Positions 1-5,864 of a stretch of DNA of 17,875 nucleotides are shown piece by piece (within the stretch, counting starts at the first letter, position 1; every line of letters begins with the position of its first letter). The notes beneath the pieces were generated by a model, which worked only from the letters and a program-made list of their open reading frames with translations, was not told the origin of the DNA and did not search any database. Origin of the DNA: JAWWPG01 sp038232255. GTDB taxonomy: Bacteria; Actinomycetota; Actinomycetes; Propionibacteriales; Nocardioidaceae. The stretch lies in assembly GCA_038232255.1 (NCBI GenBank), contig JBBSIF010000040.1, positions 1-17,875 on the forward strand, read 5' to 3'. Made by a program: the position numbers and the translations under genes.

Positions 1-182
1 CTCGATGCGCTCGCCCCGATGAGCTCGGCCAGACAGTTGACCGATGTCTCGCCCTGCAGGAGCGCCCACAAAATCTTGATCCGGTTGGGGTCGCCCAGGA
101 GCCGGAAGGCGTCCGCAGCGACGTGGACCTCGACGTCGGTCGGCATCTCAAAGTCCGGTAGCGACTCATGCATGGCCGCCAT
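1..182 (-). CDS. ArsR/SmtB-family metal-sensing transcriptional repressor (N-terminal part, truncated by window edge)
   Basis: The minus strand from an ATG at 182-180 reads an open frame beginning MAAMHESLPDFEMP and running off the left edge after about 60 residues. It contains the ArsR/SmtB signature segment DAFRLLGDPNRIKILWALL followed by CLAELIGAS, the start of the winged helix-turn-helix. Proteins of this family are homodimeric repressors that leave the operator when they bind a metal ion. It diverges from a cation-diffusion-facilitator exporter only 46 bp away, so it probably represses that exporter and itself in response to zinc, cadmium, nickel or cobalt. The metal cannot be named because the recognition helix and C-terminus are outside the window. 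A second in-frame ATG at 173-171 is an alternative start; neither has a strong Shine-Dalgarno sequence. Confidence 0.82.
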   Translation of the reverse strand, partial: MAAMHESLPDFEMPTDVEVHVAADAFRLLGDPNRIKILWALLQGETSVNCLAELIGASAS

Positions 183-201
183 CGTAGCGAACTTGCCTAT
201 A

Positions 202-215
202 TGCGTTAACACGCA
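202..215. promoter_or_regulatory. Candidate ArsR-type operator between arsR-like and CDF genes
   Basis: The sequence TGCGT-TAAC-ACGCA is a perfect 5-bp inverted repeat with a 4-bp spacer, set in an A/T-rich patch (preceded by CTATA). It lies between the divergent starts at 182 and 229. ArsR/SmtB dimers typically bind imperfect palindromes of this size and position, overlapping promoter elements. A second short palindrome, CTTGT-G-ACAAG at 226-236, overlaps the GTG start of the exporter. Function is inferred from position and symmetry. Confidence 0.5.
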
Positions 216-228
216 GACACTAAGCCTT

Positions 229-906
229 GTGACAAGCACTCCGGACAACCACAACACCGCTGACCGCACCGACCATGGTCACGGCCACGACGAAGAACAC
301 GGGCACACCCACGGACTCGTGGATCCCTCGATCGTGCGCTCCAGGGCGGGCGTCAAGGCGGTCGCGCTGAGCCTGGCTGTCTTGCTGACCACCTCGGTCG
401 CACAGTTCTTCGTCTACCGAGCCAGCGGGAGCGTCGCGCTCTTGACCGACGTGATCCACAACGGCGGCGATGCCCTCACCGCCATCCCGCTGGGGGCCGC
501 CTTCCTTCTGCGCAGCCGTCGAGCCGAACGCTGGTCCGGCTACTTTGTTGTAGCCGTCATCTTCATCAGCGCCCTGCTCGCCCTCCAGCAGGTCATCGAG
601 AGGTTCTTGCACCCCAGTACGCCGACCCACCTTGGTGCCCTGTTCCTGGCAGGCGTGGTCGGTGTGATCGGCAACGAGATCGCCGCCGTCATCCGGTGGC
701 GGGCCGGTCGCCGACTCGAGAGCGCAGCGCTCATCGCGGACGGACACCACGCCAGAGCAGACGGCTACGTGAGCGCTGGCATCATCGTCAGCACAGTGTT
801 CATCGCCGTTGGACTTCCCATCGCCGACCCGATCATCGGGCTCCTCATCACCGGCCCCATCCTGCGTGCCACCCACCAGTCCTGGGCCACCATCCGCCGC
901 GCCTAG
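229..906 (+). CDS. Cation diffusion facilitator (CDF) family divalent metal exporter, lacking the C-terminal domain
   Basis: Inner-membrane secondary transporter exporting Zn2+, Co2+, Cd2+ or similar ions in exchange for protons. From the GTG at 229 it encodes 225 residues. The N-terminus is histidine-rich (HGHGHDEEHGHTHG, residues 16-29), then come about six hydrophobic segments. The metal-site motifs are visible: DVIHNGGD (D74, H77, D81) in TM2 and HARAD (H174, D178) in TM5, the paired HxxxD sites of the family. The usual soluble dimerisation domain of about 80 residues after TM6 is absent: the frame ends at ATIRRA and neither other frame downstream restores it. GTG 229 is chosen because upstream in-frame sequence runs back through the operator region into the divergent repressor gene. 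The neighbouring ArsR-type gene suggests metal-inducible expression. Confidence 0.85.
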   Translation: MTSTPDNHNTADRTDHGHGHDEEHGHTHGLVDPSIVRSRAGVKAVALSLAVLLTTSVAQFFVYRASGSVALLTDVIHNGGDALTAIPLGAAFLLRSRRAERWSGYFVVAVIFISALLALQQVIERFLHPSTPTHLGALFLAGVVGVIGNEIAAVIRWRAGRRLESAALIADGHHARADGYVSAGIIVSTVFIAVGLPIADPIIGLLITGPILRATHQSWATIRRA

Positions 907-1171
907 CCTCGGATACCCGCCCAACATCCGCACATGCCGCGATCCGAGCGTGGCGTCGGACATCCGCTGCGGGCTGATGAGCACTTCGACCGGCACCATC
1001 ATCACGACTTTTTTGCGGGCGCCGGTCTCGACCAGCTCCCGCTTGGCGGCTGCGGGTACACAGGGGGTACACACCGCAGCCGTCTCCGACCAGCGCCCGC
1101 AAACGCGACCAACGTATAAAGCGCCAGGTCAGCGGCGTAGTCAGCGGCAGCCAACGCTTACAAGCGCCAGA
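907..1171. other. Gap without a convincing gene; short direct repeats
   Basis: No frame here matches a family I recognise. Two structures are visible. GGGTACACA occurs twice at an 11-bp period (1054-1062 and 1065-1073). A 33-bp segment at 1109-1141 is an imperfect copy of 1151-1183, the latter overlapping the end of yajQ. A minus-strand frame with coding-like third positions (about 1074 down to 905, containing KKVVMMVPVEVLISPQRM) could be a gene relic but is unidentified. Confidence 0.5.
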
Positions 1172-1183
1172 TCAGCGGTAGTT
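1109..1183. repeat. yajQ: Imperfect 33-bp direct repeat duplicating the yajQ 3' end
   Basis: Copy 1 (1109-1141) and copy 2 (1151-1183) share CCAACG, then AAGCGCCAG, then TCAGCGG, in the same order and near-identical spacing. An extra TCAGCGG (1141-1147) lies between them. Copy 2 includes the last codons and stop of yajQ (TCA at 1172-1174 on this strand). Duplicated 3' ends can arise from site-specific integration or from replication slippage; the sequence alone does not decide. Confidence 0.6.
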
Positions 1184-1666
1184 GATGAACTGGACGGCGA
1201 AGTCGTAGTCCTGGCTCTTCACCAGCGCAATCACGTCCTGCAGGTCGTCGCGCTTCTTGCTGCTGACCCGGAGCTCGTCGCCCTGCACCTGCACCTTGAC
1301 GCCTTTCGGTCCCTCATCCCGGATGAGCTTGGAGATCTTCTTCGCCTGCTCCTGGGTGATGCCCTCCTTGAGGCCGACGTCGATCTTGACCTCCTTGCCG
1401 GACGCCCGGGGCTCGCCCACTTCCAGCACCTTCAGCGACTGGCCGCGCTTGATCACCTTCTCCTTGAGGACGTCGACGACGGCGAGCGCGCGCTCGTCGG
1501 CGTTGGCCACCACCTCGATGCCGTCGTCTCCGTGCCAGCGAAGGGTCGCGCCGGTGTTCTTGAAGTCGAAGCGCTGGGAGATCTCCTTGCTCGCCTGGTT
1601 GAGGGCGTTGTCCATCTCCTGACGGTCGATCTTGCTGACGATGTCGAACGACGAGTCCGCTGCCAT
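1172..1666 (-). CDS. yajQ: YajQ-family nucleotide-binding protein (UPF0234)
   Basis: Encodes 164 residues, the normal length for the family, starting MAADSSFDIVSKIDRQEMDNA and ending FAVQFINYR. The FDIVSKID start and the KISKLIRDEGPKGVKVQVQGDELRVSSKKRDDLQ segment are characteristic. YajQ proteins are small cytoplasmic proteins made of two ferredoxin-like domains; members bind nucleotides, and in some proteobacteria a homologue binds cyclic di-GMP. The role in actinobacteria is not established. A good Shine-Dalgarno (GGAGAGGG on the coding strand) precedes the ATG at 1666-1664. It is transcribed away from tRNA-Tyr. Confidence 0.95.
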   Translation of the reverse strand: MAADSSFDIVSKIDRQEMDNALNQASKEISQRFDFKNTGATLRWHGDDGIEVVANADERALAVVDVLKEKVIKRGQSLKVLEVGEPRASGKEVKIDVGLKEGITQEQAKKISKLIRDEGPKGVKVQVQGDELRVSSKKRDDLQDVIALVKSQDYDFAVQFINYR

Positions 1667-1723
1667 GTCAGTCCCTCTCCGTTGTGCTCGGTAGACGCTG
1701 TGCGGAACGCTCGGGCCTCAGGG

Positions 1724-1729
1724 TATTCT
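1724..1729 (+). promoter_or_regulatory. Possible -10 element for tRNA-Tyr
   Basis: TATTCT lies 39 bp before the mature tRNA start, the right place for a promoter giving a leader of roughly 30 nt. No good -35 hexamer is visible 16-18 bp upstream, so this is tentative. Confidence 0.35.
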
Positions 1730-1767
1730 GCTCTGGCTGCGGCGCCCCTGCACGGGCTCGCAGACGC

Positions 1768-1849
1768 GGCAGGTTGCCCGAGTGGCCAAAGGGAACGGTC
1801 TGTAAAACCGTCGGCATCGCCTACGTTGGTTCGAACCCAACACCTGCCA
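1768..1849 (+). tRNA. tRNA-Tyr (anticodon GTA)
   Basis: A class II tRNA of 82 nt. The acceptor stem GGCAGGT pairs with ACCTGCC and the discriminator is A. The anticodon stem ACGGT/ACCGT holds the loop CTGTAAA with anticodon GTA. A long variable arm follows, as expected for bacterial tRNA-Tyr, and the T arm is GTTGG-TTCGAAC-CCAAC. CCA is not encoded (CCG follows), so it must be added post-transcriptionally. Confidence 0.96.
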
Positions 1850-1863
1850 CCGCACACCGGGGG

Positions 1864-1929
1864 AGTCTCGGATGGTTGGGCCGGAAGTCTCGGATGGTTG
1901 GTCCGGAAGTCTCGGATCGTCGGATCACG
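1864..1929. repeat. Three tandem copies of a 22-bp repeat between tRNA-Tyr and the LLM gene
   Basis: Units start at 1864, 1886 and 1908, exactly 22 bp apart, each opening AGTCTCGGAT. The first two differ at one position (GGTTGGGCC versus GGTTGGTCC); the third diverges in its second half and overlaps the stop codon of the convergent LLM gene (1925-1927). CCGGA and TCCGG at the unit junctions also form an inverted repeat. Function is unknown; a minisatellite or a transcription-end structure for the two converging units are both possible. Confidence 0.85.
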
Positions 1930-2752
1930 TGCTGAGGGCGGCGGCGTTCTGCTCGTCCCGCCAGGCCACCCAGTCCCGGAGCTGGCCCATATCGAAGTCG
2001 GGGCCGCCGCTGCTCACTGTGAACAGCCGCACGCCCGCCGCCACGAAAGCCTGGCCCACGTCGGAGGGGTCGCCGGCCGGTACGCCGCAGGACCGCTCGA
2101 TCGCCGCCGAGTCCGTGCCTTCCTTCTCGCACCAGTCGGCCAGCACCTGCGACTTGTGGCGGATGGTGTCGACGTCGCCGAAACCGTGCCAGATGTCGGC
2201 GTACCGGGCGACGAGCCGCAGCGTCTTGCGCTCGCCGCCGCCGCCGATGAGGACGGGGATGTCGCGCGTCGGCGCCGGGTTGAGCTTGCCGAGCCGGGCC
2301 TTGATGCGTGGCAGCGCCTCGGCGAGGTCGTCGAGGCGACCACCGGCAGTGCCGAACTCGTAGCCATACTCGTCGTAGTCCTTCTCGAACCACCCCGAGC
2401 CGATGCCCAGGACCAGCCGCCCGTCACTGATGGAGTCGACGGTGCGCGCCATGTCGGCGAGGAGCTCGGGGTTGCGGTAGCTGTTGCATGTCACGAGCGC
2501 GCCGATCTCCACCCGCTCCGTCGCATCCGCCCAGGCTCCGAGCATCGTCCAGCACTCGAAGTGCTTGCCCGCTGGCTCGCCGTACAGCGGATAGAAGTGG
2601 TCCCAGTTGAAAAGGATGTCGACGCCGATCTCCTCCGCCTCGGCGGCGGCGCGGCGGATCGCGGGGTAGTCGGCGTGCTGGGGCTGCAGCTGGTAGCCGA
2701 CCCGGAGGTGACGCTGGGGGTCGGATTGGCCGGCGCTGGGGGAGGACGCCAT
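1925..2752 (-). CDS. LLM-class (luciferase-like) F420-dependent oxidoreductase
   Basis: Encodes 275 residues of a TIM-barrel protein in the bacterial-luciferase superfamily, the branch usually predicted to use the deazaflavin F420. Visible landmarks are LRVGYQLQPQHADY (first strand), GVDILFNWDHFYPLYG, a central ADATERVEIGALVTCNSYRNPELLA segment, DGRLVLGIGSGWFEKDYDEYG and IPVLIGGGGERKTLRLVARYAD. The substrate cannot be predicted. The ATG at 2752-2750 is the first sensible start. A perfect 11-bp inverted repeat (2760-2788) lies just upstream and its gene-proximal arm holds the most purine-rich stretch available as a ribosome-binding site, suggesting operator or translational control. It converges on tRNA-Tyr across a 22-bp repeat array. 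Confidence 0.88.
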   Translation of the reverse strand: MASSPSAGQSDPQRHLRVGYQLQPQHADYPAIRRAAAEAEEIGVDILFNWDHFYPLYGEPAGKHFECWTMLGAWADATERVEIGALVTCNSYRNPELLADMARTVDSISDGRLVLGIGSGWFEKDYDEYGYEFGTAGGRLDDLAEALPRIKARLGKLNPAPTRDIPVLIGGGGERKTLRLVARYADIWHGFGDVDTIRHKSQVLADWCEKEGTDSAAIERSCGVPAGDPSDVGQAFVAAGVRLFTVSSGGPDFDMGQLRDWVAWRDEQNAAALST

Positions 2753-2759
2753 CCGGGCA

Positions 2760-2788
2760 CCCTATCCGCAGCGCTGGTGCGGATAGGG
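2760..2788 (-). promoter_or_regulatory. Perfect 11-bp inverted repeat over the LLM-gene leader
   Basis: CCCTATCCGCA (2760-2770) and TGCGGATAGGG (2778-2788) are exact inverse complements separated by 7 bp. The repeat ends 7 bp before the LLM start codon. It could be an operator for a dimeric repressor such as a TetR- or MarR-type protein, or an mRNA hairpin hiding GGATAGGG, the best Shine-Dalgarno candidate. Confidence 0.7.
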
Positions 2789-2855
2789 ACGTGTCCGCGG
2801 CGGTCGATCCGATTCGCCCTGCGATGGCGCGGCTGTGTATCGTCATACGTCGCTT

Positions 2856-2928
2856 GCCCCAATAGCTCAGTCGGTAGAGCGTCTCCATGGTAAGGAGAAG
2901 GTCTACGGTTCGATTCCGTATTGGGGCT
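2856..2928 (+). tRNA. tRNA-Thr (anticodon GGT)
   Basis: A 73-nt cloverleaf. The acceptor GCCCCAA pairs with TTGGGGC and the discriminator is T. The anticodon stem TCTCC/GGAGA encloses ATGGTAA with anticodon GGT, and the T arm is TACGG-TTCGATT-CCGTA. CCA is not encoded. TATCGT at 2838-2843 is a weak -10 candidate. It is the first of a Thr-Met-rpmG cluster, a common actinobacterial order. Confidence 0.96.
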
Positions 2929-2976
2929 CTGGAGTCGGTGTCTATCCTTGACGGGGAGGGGGCCGCCGAGTCCGGC

Positions 2977-3050
2977 GGCGGGGTAGCTCAGGTGGTCAGA
3001 GCACACGGCTCATAATCGTGGTGTCGCGGGTTCAAGTCCCGCCCCCGCTA
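2977..3050 (+). tRNA. tRNA-Met (anticodon CAT), elongator type
   Basis: A 74-nt cloverleaf. The acceptor GGCGGGG pairs with CCCCGCT (first pair G-T) and the discriminator is A. The anticodon loop CTCATAA gives CAT and the T arm is GCGGG-TTCAAGT-CCCGC. The anticodon stem lacks the three consecutive G-C pairs typical of initiator tRNA, and the acceptor closes with a pair, so the elongator form is preferred. CCA is not encoded. Confidence 0.94.
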
Positions 3051-3116
3051 CCGCAGACCGCACCACCGACGACCGCGCCGCACCCGGATCCACCAGACTG
3101 ACTGAGAGGCAACATC

Positions 3117-3287
3117 GTGGCAGGCAAGAGCGCCGACATCCGACCCAAGATCACGCTGGCCTGCACCGAGTGCAAGGAGCGCAACTACATCACGCGCAAG
3201 AACCGCCGCAACAACCCTAACCGTATGGAGCTGAAGAAGTTCTGCCCGCGCTGCCGCTGCCACCGCGCGCACCGCGAGACCCGCTGA
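3117..3287 (+). CDS. rpmG: 50S ribosomal protein L33, zinc-binding (C+) type
   Basis: A GTG-initiated frame of 56 residues, reading VAGKSADIRPKITLACTECK at the start and CRCHRAHRETR at the end. CTEC (C16, C19) and CPRC (C43, C46) form the four-cysteine zinc ribbon of the C+ paralogue. L33 is a small protein of the large ribosomal subunit near the exit site. A GAGAGG Shine-Dalgarno lies 7 bp upstream of the GTG. Position directly after tRNA-Thr and tRNA-Met and before HadA/HadB-like genes matches the conserved actinobacterial neighbourhood. Its stop codon lies inside a 12-bp palindrome (3283-3294) shared with the stop of the convergent acetyltransferase remnant. Confidence 0.96.
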   Translation: MAGKSADIRPKITLACTECKERNYITRKNRRNNPNRMELKKFCPRCRCHRAHRETR

Positions 3288-3289
3288 GC

Positions 3290-3817
3290 TCAGCCGCCAG
3301 GAGCCACGTCGGACTCCGCCGGGCGGCGCAGGTCGTGCAGCAGCTCGACCTGCCGCATGCCGCAGGCCTCGTAGCTGCGGACAGCCGCGGTGCTGTACGC
3401 CGGTGTGCACACGGTCACCCCGCTTGCGCCGGCTCGGGCGAGTGCCGCCGCCAACGGCCGACGGTGAAGGTCGACCGGTCGAAGGCGGCGATCTGAACGT
3501 GGACGCGATCGGCGATGTCCGCGGGCGGACCTTCGACGACGACCGACACCAGCGCGTCGGCGACCACGCGGTCCTGGAGCCTCGTGGGCTTGACCGTGGA
3601 CCGGTTCGAGCTGCCGTCGAGGATGCCCACCGCCACCGTCTCCCCACCGTCGACGACCGCTACCAGAGTGCCGCGCAGGTCGGCATCGTCCAGCCGCAGG
3701 TGCCAGCCGACGTCCCCCCGCATGCAGCGTGGTCAGGTGGCCGTCCCGAGGAGTCCACTCGCGCAGCGCCTCGACCAGCTGCGTGGCGCCCTCTCTCCCG
3801 AACCGGAGCACATGCAT
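3290..3817 (-). pseudogene. GNAT-family N-acetyltransferase, disrupted by two frameshifts
   Basis: Three reading frames must be joined to obtain one protein. Frame A gives MHVLRFGREGATQLVEALRE through LTTLHA. Frame B continues with GDVGWHLRLDDADLRGTLVA through about TFTVG. Frame C resumes at PLAAALARAGASGVTVCTPA and ends YEACGMRQVELLHDLRR then a short tail. The last block resembles the GNAT C-terminal acetyl-CoA-binding helix and the final strand (A-V-R-S-Y-E-A-C-G-M). The first break sits at a run of six C (3714-3719, plus strand); removing one base restores the frame. The second lies near 3445-3465. The two shifts compensate, so either the gene is decaying or the assembly carries two errors. 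The substrate is unknown. Confidence 0.7.
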
Positions 3818-3906
3818 GGACCTGGGCAGACAGTGGAGTCGCGCGTCCCCGTGGCGACTGGGTTTCCGGAGCCGGGAGGATCCGCGTCGTGGGATAGCGT
3901 TCCCGC

Positions 3907-4320
3907 ATGCCTCTCGATCCGGCGCTGAGCGGGCGGACCTTCGCGAGTGACGCGCCGTACCAGGTCAGCAAGGAGCGGATCGCGGAGTTCCGCCGTGCCG
4001 TCGGCTGGGACGTCGACGACGATGCAGACATGGCGCCGTTCACGTTCCCGATGGTGGTGGCATTCGCCCTGATGGGCCGGTTGATGGTCGACCCCAGCGT
4101 GGGGATCGAGCTGCGCAACGTCGTACACCGCGACGAGTTCATCGAGCAGGTGCGCCCGGTGCGGGCGGGCGACGCCCTCGTCGGAACCCTGGCGGTCGAG
4201 GGGGTCCGCGCCGCGGCGGGCGTCGACATGATCGCCACCCGGACCGAGATCAGCACCGTGGAAGGAGAAGCGGTCTGTACGGCGACCGCGACCCTCGTCC
4301 ACCGGGAAGCCGCGCCGTGA
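3907..4320 (+). CDS. HadA-like MaoC-fold (R)-3-hydroxyacyl dehydratase subunit (FAS1-like dehydratase domain)
   Basis: Encodes 137 residues, beginning MPLDPALSGRTFASDAPYQV, with the hot-dog-fold core APFTFPMVVAFALMGRLM and the ELRNVVHRDEFIEQVRPVRAGDALVG segment typical of HadA-type subunits. These proteins lack the catalytic Asp/His pair and pair with a HadB-type subunit to dehydrate 3-hydroxyacyl thioesters during acyl-chain elongation. The order rpmG-hadA-hadB is the same as in mycobacteria, which supports the assignment; whether this organism makes mycolates is not shown. The gene ends in a GTGA overlap with the next gene. No strong Shine-Dalgarno is visible before ATG 3907; the mRNA may be leaderless or start within the 89-bp gap. 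Confidence 0.85.
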   Translation: MPLDPALSGRTFASDAPYQVSKERIAEFRRAVGWDVDDDADMAPFTFPMVVAFALMGRLMVDPSVGIELRNVVHRDEFIEQVRPVRAGDALVGTLAVEGVRAAAGVDMIATRTEISTVEGEAVCTATATLVHREAAP

Positions 4321-4718
4321 CGCTGGCTGAAGGGGACCAGCTGGCGCCTCGCGCCTTCCAGGTGACACGCGCCGACCTGGTTCGCTACGCCGGTGCGTCC
4401 GGTGACTTCAACCCGATCCACTGGAGTGACCGGGTGGCGACATCGGTGGGCCTGCCGGGCGTCGTCGCCCATGGGATGTACACCTTCGCGCTCGCGAGCC
4501 GCGCGGTTGCCGGCTGGGTGTCCTCGACCTCCGACATCGTGTCGGTGACGGGGCGGTTCACCCGGCCCGTTGTGGTGCCGGACGACGACGCAGGAGCGGC
4601 GCTCGAGGTCGCCGGCACTGTCGCGTCGGTGGCTGACGGCCTGGCGACGATCGCCCTGACGGTCAGCCACGAGGGCCGCCAGGTCCTCGGCGGAGCGTCC
4701 GCGGTCGTGAGGTGTTGA
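4317..4718 (+). CDS. HadB-like MaoC-family (R)-specific hydratase/dehydratase, catalytic subunit
   Basis: Encodes 133 residues from a GTG that overlaps the preceding stop by 4 bp (GTGA), so translation is probably coupled. The hydratase-2 motif is intact: ASGDFNPIHWSD, with D30 and H35 as the catalytic pair, followed by GLPGVVAHGMYTFALASRAV. The expected partner is the upstream HadA-like subunit; together they would form a heterodimeric hot-dog-fold dehydratase acting on acyl-ACP or acyl-CoA. The 3' end overlaps the start of murB. Confidence 0.9.
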   Translation: MTLAEGDQLAPRAFQVTRADLVRYAGASGDFNPIHWSDRVATSVGLPGVVAHGMYTFALASRAVAGWVSSTSDIVSVTGRFTRPVVVPDDDAGAALEVAGTVASVADGLATIALTVSHEGRQVLGGASAVVRC

Positions 4719-5740
4719 CGTCCACGCACGAGCCGCTGGCGCGGTGGACGACGCTTCGGCTCGGGGGCCCCGCGACGCGGTTCCTGCAGGCGGAGTCGCG
4801 CGCGGAGCTGTACGACGCGGTAGCGGTGGCAGACGCGAACGCTGAGCCGGTCCTGGTCATGGGGGGTGGCAGCAACCTCGTGGTGGCCGACGCCGGCTTC
4901 CCTGGCACGGTCATCCGCGCAGCCAGCCAGGGACTGTCCATGGATGCCGTCAGCGACACGTCCGCCACGGTCACCGTCGAGGCGGGGGAGGACTGGGACC
5001 GGCTGGTCACGCGGGCGGCTGCGGAGGGCTGGATGGGCATCGAAGCGCTGGCAGGAATACCGGGAACCGTCGGTGCGGTGCCGATCCAGAACGTGGGCGC
5101 CTACGGTCAAGAGGTCAGCGACACCATCCTGCGGGTGCACACCTTCGACAGGGTGCGGCAGGTTCCGTGCACGCTGGCGGCGCACGAGTGCGGGTTCGGC
5201 TACCGCTCCAGCGTGTTCAAGCGCAGCCCCGGGCGGTACGTCGTGGGAGCCGTCACCTTCCGGCTGCAGGGCGGCTCGGTCGGGGCACCGGTCCGCTACG
5301 GGGAGCTGGCGCGGCGGCTCGGGCTGGCGCCGGGCGAGGCCACCCTGGCCAGGGACGTCCGGACGGCTGTGCTGGAGCTGCGGCGCAGCAAGGGAATGGT
5401 GCTGGCGGAGGCGGACCACGACACCTGGAGTGCAGGGTCCTTCTTCACCAACCCGTTCGTCGAGCCGGCGCAGCTGCCCGCGGGAGCACCGTCGTACCCG
5501 CAGCCGGACGGCCGGATGAAGACGGTGGCCGGCTGGCTCATCGAGCATGCCGGTCTGCCGAAGGGCTACGGGACCTCCCGCGTTCGCCTGTCCAGCAAGC
5601 ACCCGCTGGCACTGACGAACCGCGGTGGAGCGACGACGGTGGAACTGCTGGCGCTCGCGACCGAGGTCCGCGAGCGCGTCGAGGGCGCCTTCGGCATCCG
5701 GCTCGAGCCCGAGCCCACCCTGGTCAACTGCTCCCTCTGA
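4712..5740 (+). CDS. murB: UDP-N-acetylenolpyruvoylglucosamine reductase
   Basis: FAD enzyme of the cytoplasmic peptidoglycan precursor pathway, reducing UDP-GlcNAc-enolpyruvate to UDP-MurNAc with NADPH. Encodes 342 residues. The FAD-binding loop PVLVMGGGSNLVVAD is at 46-60 and GIEALAGIPGTVGAVPIQNVGAYGQEV follows. R165 in GYRSSVFK, S243 in SAGSFFTNP and the glutamate in LEPEPTLV near the C-terminus match the catalytic residues. The length and the inserted segment agree with type I MurB. The start is either GTG 4712 or the adjacent TTG 4715; the latter would give a TTGA 4-bp overlap with the dehydratase stop. Either way it is translationally coupled to the dehydratase pair. Confidence 0.96.
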   Translation: MLTSTHEPLARWTTLRLGGPATRFLQAESRAELYDAVAVADANAEPVLVMGGGSNLVVADAGFPGTVIRAASQGLSMDAVSDTSATVTVEAGEDWDRLVTRAAAEGWMGIEALAGIPGTVGAVPIQNVGAYGQEVSDTILRVHTFDRVRQVPCTLAAHECGFGYRSSVFKRSPGRYVVGAVTFRLQGGSVGAPVRYGELARRLGLAPGEATLARDVRTAVLELRRSKGMVLAEADHDTWSAGSFFTNPFVEPAQLPAGAPSYPQPDGRMKTVAGWLIEHAGLPKGYGTSRVRLSSKHPLALTNRGGATTVELLALATEVRERVEGAFGIRLEPEPTLVNCSL

Positions 5741-5864
5741 GCCTGTCGTCGGACCGAACACCCGTCAACCTTCGAATCGGGGCGCCGAACCGCCGATTTC
5801 GCGGGCGAGCAGGTGTCCGGTGGCCGCGCGGCAGAAGCCCGGCCAACCACCTCCGGATCGAGCT
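5741..5864. other. Short gap between convergent murB and add
   Basis: The 124 bp between two converging genes hold no recognisable gene and no strong hairpin with a T-tract. Transcription end signals cannot be assigned by eye. Confidence 0.5.

Noticed and set aside
809..2893. 694-codon plus-strand open frame
   Set aside because: It runs antisense through yajQ and the LLM gene and through tRNA-Tyr, and matches no family.
3660..4670. 336-codon minus-strand open frame
   Set aside because: It is antisense to the dehydratase pair and part of the GNAT remnant, and its composition is random.
4385..5761. 458-codon minus-strand open frame
   Set aside because: It is antisense to murB, which has all catalytic motifs.
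5741..5864. Intrinsic terminator between murB and add
   Set aside because: No stem longer than about 5 bp and no T-tract could be found.
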